Shown here one piece after another: positions 12,858 through 16,494 of a stretch of 16,494 nt of DNA (the first letter of the stretch is position 1; each line of letters begins with the position of its first letter). This DNA comes from Candidatus Methanolliviera sp. GoM_oil (GTDB lineage: Archaea > Halobacteriota > Methanoliparia > Methanoliparales > Methanoliparaceae): the NCBI GenBank assembly GCA_902158735.1, contig CABGHG010000022.1:1-16494 (forward strand), written 5' to 3'. A program made the translations under genes and the position numbers. The notes under the pieces were generated by a model. It was not told the origin of the DNA and searched no databases. It saw only the letters and a program-made list of their open reading frames with translations.

Positions 12858-13649
12858 ATGAAAATGAAAGTAGATGAGATAGAGCTATATTACGAGACAT
12901 GCGGGAAGGAGAATAAACAATCGATGGTTTTTATTCACGGATTGATGGATGATTGCTCTGTATGGAGCTCACAGATCGAATATTTTTCAGAGAGATACAA
13001 TACGATCGCATATGATCATAGGGGGCACGGCAGATCAGATAAACCCGAGGGCGATTATTCCATGCAGACACTATCGAATGATCTACACGCCTTGATAGAA
13101 AAACTCGGGCTAAACGATGTTATACTCGTTGGCCATTCGATGGGTGGTGTTACAGCTCTGACATATACATTGGATCATCCGGATAAGGTATCCAAGCTTG
13201 TTTTAGTTGATCCTGGTGCGTTAGCTGGCCCGATTGGAAGAATGGTGGGGTTGATCGGAAAAATGCCGATCTATGATCATCTGCTGTCTCTAACGTTTCC
13301 TCTTATCCCCCATGAGTTACTCGTGATGACAATGCCGATACTCAAACATTACAGGCCTTCAAGACAAATTCTCGAAGATACAATGGCTAGAGCGAGGAAT
13401 ACACCGAAGTATGCATCACATAATTGTCTAAAAGAGCTTATGAAACATGATATCAGCGACCGTCTTGCCGAGATAAATATTCCAACGCTGATCATCACCG
13501 GTGAGGAAGATATGTTGAAGATATTACCCTCCTACTTGAATAGAGAGATCCAGGATTCAATGCTACAAATTGTACTAGATGCTGCACACTCACCTATGAT
13601 GGATAAACCGGAAGAATGTAATAGGATTATAGAAGAATTCGTCGAATGA
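12858..13649 (+). CDS. Alpha/beta-fold hydrolase
   Basis: A 263-residue cytosolic hydrolase. The oxyanion region is HGLMDD (27-32), then DHRGHGRSDKP (53-63), the nucleophile elbow GHSMGG with Ser94, the acid D218 in ITGEEDM and His244 in DAAHSP: a full catalytic triad. A cap domain lies at about 125-195. The substrate is unknown; esterase, lactonase or thioesterase are all possible. An in-frame GTG at 12849 is the weaker start: GAGGT (12846-12850) is spaced seven bases before the ATG at 12858. It is the last gene of the phosphoesterase-sirtuin run and converges on purC with 10 bp between stops. Confidence 0.9.
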   Translation: MKMKVDEIELYYETCGKENKQSMVFIHGLMDDCSVWSSQIEYFSERYNTIAYDHRGHGRSDKPEGDYSMQTLSNDLHALIEKLGLNDVILVGHSMGGVTALTYTLDHPDKVSKLVLVDPGALAGPIGRMVGLIGKMPIYDHLLSLTFPLIPHELLVMTMPILKHYRPSRQILEDTMARARNTPKYASHNCLKELMKHDISDRLAEINIPTLIITGEEDMLKILPSYLNREIQDSMLQIVLDAAHSPMMDKPEECNRIIEEFVE

Positions 13650-13659
13650 TTGATCTCTC

Positions 13660-14697
13660 CTATATCCCATCCAGATACTCTTCATACCTCTTCATAACCC
13701 CATTAAGCCGCGGAGCATCAAAAAAATTCTCCTTTGTGATCTCATTCGCGGCAGATTGATACATGAAACTTATAATCTCTTTGAATTCTTTGCCGAGCCC
13801 TTCTGGAGTCTTTTTGCAGAGGGGTTTCCAATCTTCTATTCTTCTTTTTTTTGCCTCTTCTTTGGCTCTATCTACCTCTTTTTTCCACTCAGACGGCAGA
13901 TAATACTGTCTAATGACCTCTTTGCTCAAATTTAAACCGTTGTAGAGTAATCTGCACTCGTCCAACGTCCCGAGCGTGTCCACAACCATAAATTCCCTCT
14001 GTGGATCTAAAGCGAGTTCTATCTTTCCATCTATGTTTTCTATTCCAACATTGGATACCTCTTTATCTATAAGAACGTTCAAAAAAGATAAAATTCTCTT
14101 TATCTCCGCCATCTCTGAATCTTTTAGGGCAGAGATCTCTTTCGCCTCGCCCCAGTTTAAATATCTGTCTTCTTCTTCCAGCTTCGTACTCACATCAAAT
14201 ATGGGCTTCTTTAACTTTTTTCCGACCTCAAGATCATCCAATCCGAATTCCGCTATATCTATCTCCCCTTTCTTGACCCTTCTTAAAAAAGAAGATTCCG
14301 ACACGATCACGTTTCTGTATATAAACTCGAGCGGGATCAGATAATTTCCGTGCTCTTCTTTGAAGAGACCGTAGTTGTATTTACCACCATAAAAATTTGG
14401 CTTTATCACCCTCACCAGATCTATCTCCATCTCATTTGCCGCACCTTCTATCGCCTCCAATCTGTATGATCTATTATCTTTGATTAGACCCCTATAATGT
14501 GTCGCTATCCCTTTTTCCTCCAATTTTTCGAAGAAAAAAGCAGATATGATACAGAGAGCCTTTCCTTTGCCCTCGATCAGATCGGGCATCTCGCCCCAGT
14601 CAAAGACCGAATACCTATCGGAGAAGACAAATCTTCCAACGCCCAACTTTTTTGCTGTGGGTTTCTCGATTACCTTAAGGTCTTTTACGCTGCCCAT
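13660..14697 (-). CDS. purC: Phosphoribosylaminoimidazole-succinocarboxamide synthase, long form
   Basis: PurC joins aspartate to CAIR with ATP in purine synthesis. The diagnostic N-terminal part is SDRYSVFDWGEMPD followed by GKGKALC (about 26-49), including the Asp-Arg-Tyr-Ser ATP/CAIR contact region. The later KIELALDPQREFMVVDTLG and DECRLLYNG stretches correspond to the family's metal and aspartate-binding strands. At 345 residues it is about 100 longer than the usual 240-residue PurC, with a charged central insert and a helical C-terminus. The ATG at 14695-14697 sits about 27 bp from a TATA box, so the mRNA is probably leaderless. Family assignment is good; an unusual subfamily is likely. 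Confidence 0.85.
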   Translation of the reverse strand: MGSVKDLKVIEKPTAKKLGVGRFVFSDRYSVFDWGEMPDLIEGKGKALCIISAFFFEKLEEKGIATHYRGLIKDNRSYRLEAIEGAANEMEIDLVRVIKPNFYGGKYNYGLFKEEHGNYLIPLEFIYRNVIVSESSFLRRVKKGEIDIAEFGLDDLEVGKKLKKPIFDVSTKLEEEDRYLNWGEAKEISALKDSEMAEIKRILSFLNVLIDKEVSNVGIENIDGKIELALDPQREFMVVDTLGTLDECRLLYNGLNLSKEVIRQYYLPSEWKKEVDRAKEEAKKRRIEDWKPLCKKTPEGLGKEFKEIISFMYQSAANEITKENFFDAPRLNGVMKRYEEYLDGI

Positions 14698-14719
14698 TTT
14701 ATCGGAATGTTTAGAGTTA

Positions 14720-14728
14720 TAATATAAA
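14720..14728 (-). promoter_or_regulatory. TATA box of purC
   Basis: TTTATATTA on the minus strand is centred 27 bp before the purC ATG, as for a leaderless transcript; no ribosome site is visible between them. Confidence 0.55.
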
Positions 14729-14800
14729 GAGGTTACCCTTTAGATGGTGTATGCTCTTCTGGTGTTGTATCACTGTCTCATAGAAGGTTTTAGGAATAGT

Positions 14801-14810
14801 TTTTTATAAT
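14801..14810 (+). promoter_or_regulatory. TATA box of the membrane-protein pair
   Basis: TTTTTATAAT is centred 24 bp before the GTG at 14829. Transcription is predicted to start at or next to this codon, so the first gene is probably leaderless with a GTG start. Confidence 0.5.
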
Positions 14811-14828
14811 GTAACGAAAAGTGGAACT

Positions 14829-15317
14829 GTGCCTTCATATATCGTACTGATCTTAGTCATAATATCCGCGATACTGATGGGCACCTTCCCGATATTCTTC
14901 AAGCAATGGAACTCTGTCAATATTGCACCAAACTATGGCACAATCGGGAATTGTATAAAAGAGATTTATGATGAGTTGTTCCCACTCTGGACCGGCCCAC
15001 TCGTTCACGCACCCAAGGAATATCTCTCGAAAGAATTTTGGTCAGAGGCATTTAAGTATGAGCATTACTCAAAGATATTTGACCTCATCGACGGGTATCT
15101 GGTTACAGGTCTAGTCACCGGGATCTTGGGATATCTTATCTGGATATTATCTCTAAAGTTTGGCGAGGTTAGCCTACTCTTCTCGATAACTTCGTTGCAG
15201 TTCATCGCCACCGGGATCTTGGGATATTCTTATCTAAAAGAGAGATTATCTATATGGCAGGTTCTTGGGATGGCACTAATTATAGCGGGGGTGGCACTGA
15301 TTGCACCGCAAATTTAA
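14829..15317 (+). CDS. Small DMT/EamA-like membrane protein, first of a pair
   Basis: A 162-residue membrane protein. Its hydrophobic segments are at about 4-25, 88-108, 114-136 and 142-160. The last two with the short link YLKERLSIWQ resemble the C-terminal hairpin of drug/metabolite transporter (EamA or small multidrug resistance type) proteins, where a conserved Glu precedes the last helix. Between helix 1 and 2 there is a long hydrophilic segment (about 28-85) containing ELFPLWTGPLVHAPKEYL, much longer than in small DMT proteins. The start is a GTG with a TATA box 24 bp upstream. The second gene overlaps its end by 17 bp, so the two probably work as a heteromer. The substrate is not identifiable. 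Confidence 0.7.
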   Translation: MPSYIVLILVIISAILMGTFPIFFKQWNSVNIAPNYGTIGNCIKEIYDELFPLWTGPLVHAPKEYLSKEFWSEAFKYEHYSKIFDLIDGYLVTGLVTGILGYLIWILSLKFGEVSLLFSITSLQFIATGILGYSYLKERLSIWQVLGMALIIAGVALIAPQI

Positions 15318-15804
15318 CGTTGGAGTCATACTGGCAATCGTTTCGGGCATCGTCTATGGGATAGCGTCTGTTGCGTTCAAACAGGGAATAGAGATCGCAA
15401 ATTATAGCTCTTTAATTACAGATAAGGGTTTGTGGCTTGCAGTTCTGGTCTTCGTTGTGGTCTGGCTCTCTCTATTCACGCGGTTTAAATCGTCATACAT
15501 ACTTAAGATCGCCTTCATCGTCTCGATAGTATATATTGTACTATTCATGATCTTTAAGATATCTTTCTCTGCCGTGGTTTTAGTCGTCATTGCTTTTTTA
15601 CTCGCTTTCTTATCTTTATCTTACATAGATGCCTCTATAGCGTGGCCGCTCACCGGATGCAAATTTGTGGTATGTTCTCTGATCGCATATCTCCTGCTAA
15701 ACGAGAGTTTAACCATTATAAACATTTTCGGGATCGCAATGATACTTCTGGGATCCGTCTTTCTCGTGCAAGGTGCTGAGCGTGTTGTAAAACCACTCAA
15801 ATGA
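15301..15804 (+). CDS. Small DMT/EamA-like membrane protein, second of a pair
   Basis: 167 residues, almost wholly hydrophobic, with about five to six membrane helices beginning at residue 6 (VGVILAIVSGIVYGIASVAF). The C-terminal YLLLNESLTIINIFGIAMIL, then LGSVFLVQG, parallels the YLKERLSIWQ end of the preceding gene, as expected of related halves of a DMT-type transporter. No ATG is available; the TTG at 15301 has GGGGGTGG (15285-15292) at good spacing inside the upstream gene, so translation is probably coupled. Its stop overlaps the stop of the converging TctA-like gene by eight bases. Substrate unknown; dimer partner presumably the upstream protein. Confidence 0.7.
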   Translation: MHRKFNVGVILAIVSGIVYGIASVAFKQGIEIANYSSLITDKGLWLAVLVFVVVWLSLFTRFKSSYILKIAFIVSIVYIVLFMIFKISFSAVVLVVIAFLLAFLSLSYIDASIAWPLTGCKFVVCSLIAYLLLNESLTIINIFGIAMILLGSVFLVQGAERVVKPLK

Positions 15805-16494
15805 TATTAAAACGCATCAGAATAATTGGAATCATGATACAGCTCATCGCATTTGTTCTCTTTATACCTAACTTTTGAAGAATAGAACCGACGAGGAAAG
15901 AGAGCAGAAACAACAAGATTCCATTTATCCCTGTGAAGAGTAATATCATCCCAAAGAGGAAGATCAAGATTGATATATTGAGAGTTGTATAGTTTAATCT
16001 CGTGAAGATGAGCGATAAAGATGGGGAGAGATGTAATAGAGAGATATAAGAGAATAGGGAGATGAGAACTGCAACGGCGAGGAAGACCAGAAACCAATCG
16101 AGAGATATAAATCCCAATAAGCTCTTCACACCGTTTATGGCTCCACTGCGAGATATTCCAAGCAAATAGAAGAATAAAAGATTATAGAGGGCGTTCGATG
16201 TATTAACGCTCGATAGTGATATTATAAATTCCTCGGATTCTCCCCGTACGAAATATCTTGCCAAGACCGTTGCCACACCAGAACTCACACCTGGGAGCCA
16301 TGAGACCAAGGAGCCCGATAGACTGCCGATGAAAGAGTTTTTAAATATGCTCTTCTTCTTCATTGTAATCTCTCCTTTATCTTGTTTTGGTATCTGTGGC
16401 TTGTTTCTTATGCTCTGGACAATGATTGGAGCGCCAAAAAGACCGGTCAGGAGGGGAAAAAGAAAAGAAGAAGGTATCGGCATCAAGGGCGTAA
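15797..16494 (-). CDS. TctA/DUF112-like permease, C-terminal part, 5' end beyond the window
   Basis: The frame is open to the right edge (codons for TPL precede the first ATG at 16483), so the gene starts outside. The 231 or so visible residues begin with a PLMPIPSSFLFPLLTGLFG motif, then a charged linker (about 30-46) and SGSLVSWLPGVSSGVATVLA, the repeated glycine/proline signature of tripartite tricarboxylate transporter TctA-family proteins. Six or so further hydrophobic segments follow. Archaeal DUF112 proteins of about 400 residues have this layout. They usually lack the TctB and TctC partners, and none are visible here. The substrate is unknown. The ATG at 16483 could be mistaken for the start, but homology continues upstream of it. 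Confidence 0.75.
   Translation of the reverse strand, partial: TPLMPIPSSFLFPLLTGLFGAPIIVQSIRNKPQIPKQDKGEITMKKKSIFKNSFIGSLSGSLVSWLPGVSSGVATVLARYFVRGESEEFIISLSSVNTSNALYNLLFFYLLGISRSGAINGVKSLLGFISLDWFLVFLAVAVLISLFSYISLLHLSPSLSLIFTRLNYTTLNISILIFLFGMILLFTGINGILLFLLSFLVGSILQKLGIKRTNAMSCIMIPIILMRFNII

Overview
This window looks like archaeal chromosome from an Mcr-bearing euryarchaeon (a methanogen, an anaerobic methanotroph or an alkane oxidiser). The support is: a double-ATPase protein resembling methyl-coenzyme M reductase component A2; a molybdenum/tungsten supply cluster of the kind that feeds formylmethanofuran dehydrogenase; a pyruvoyl-dependent arginine decarboxylase; archaeal TATA boxes at leaderless or short-leader spacing; GTG and TTG starts; and tRNAs without encoded CCA. 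I cannot name a genus from the sequence alone.

Layout. 1-283: left end and first 42 codons of a TnpB (IS200/IS605 group) element that runs off the window. 412-2076: AtwA-like double ABC ATPase. 2199-8812, all on the minus strand: a molybdenum/tungsten block. In transcription order it has a molbindin (mop), a secreted FmdE-family protein followed by the tail of a lost second tungstate-binding protein, a WtpABC/ModABC-type importer, moeA and mobB. The last genes take the imported oxyanion through metal insertion to dinucleotide cofactor maturation. 8890-about 9580: a decayed second TnpB element whose middle is gone and which holds at least seven short perfect hairpins. 9702-10577: a BKACE (DUF849) beta-keto acid cleavage enzyme. 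10639-10788: tRNA-Val and tRNA-Arg one base apart. 10797-11264: pdaD on the minus strand. 11436-11552: a 38-residue zinc-ribbon protein with a poly-T terminator. 11610-13649: a likely operon of metallophosphoesterase, sirtuin and alpha/beta hydrolase. 13660-14697: purC on the minus strand. 14829-15804: two overlapping small membrane proteins of the drug/metabolite transporter type. 15797-16494: the C-terminal part of a TctA/DUF112-like permease, cut by the window edge.

The most unusual part is 8890-9580. The two TnpB elements share a 46-bp left-end motif. In the second copy this motif is split by a 51-bp insertion made of two hairpins. A related hairpin pair lies about 187 bp downstream with a compensatory base-pair change, followed by a perfect 33-bp tandem repeat and a last hairpin. 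The element keeps its left end, the zinc-ribbon end of TnpB (frameshifted) and a strong terminal hairpin of the omega-RNA type. The secreted FmdE-like protein and the in-frame TupA remnant behind it are the main points of interest in the metal cluster.
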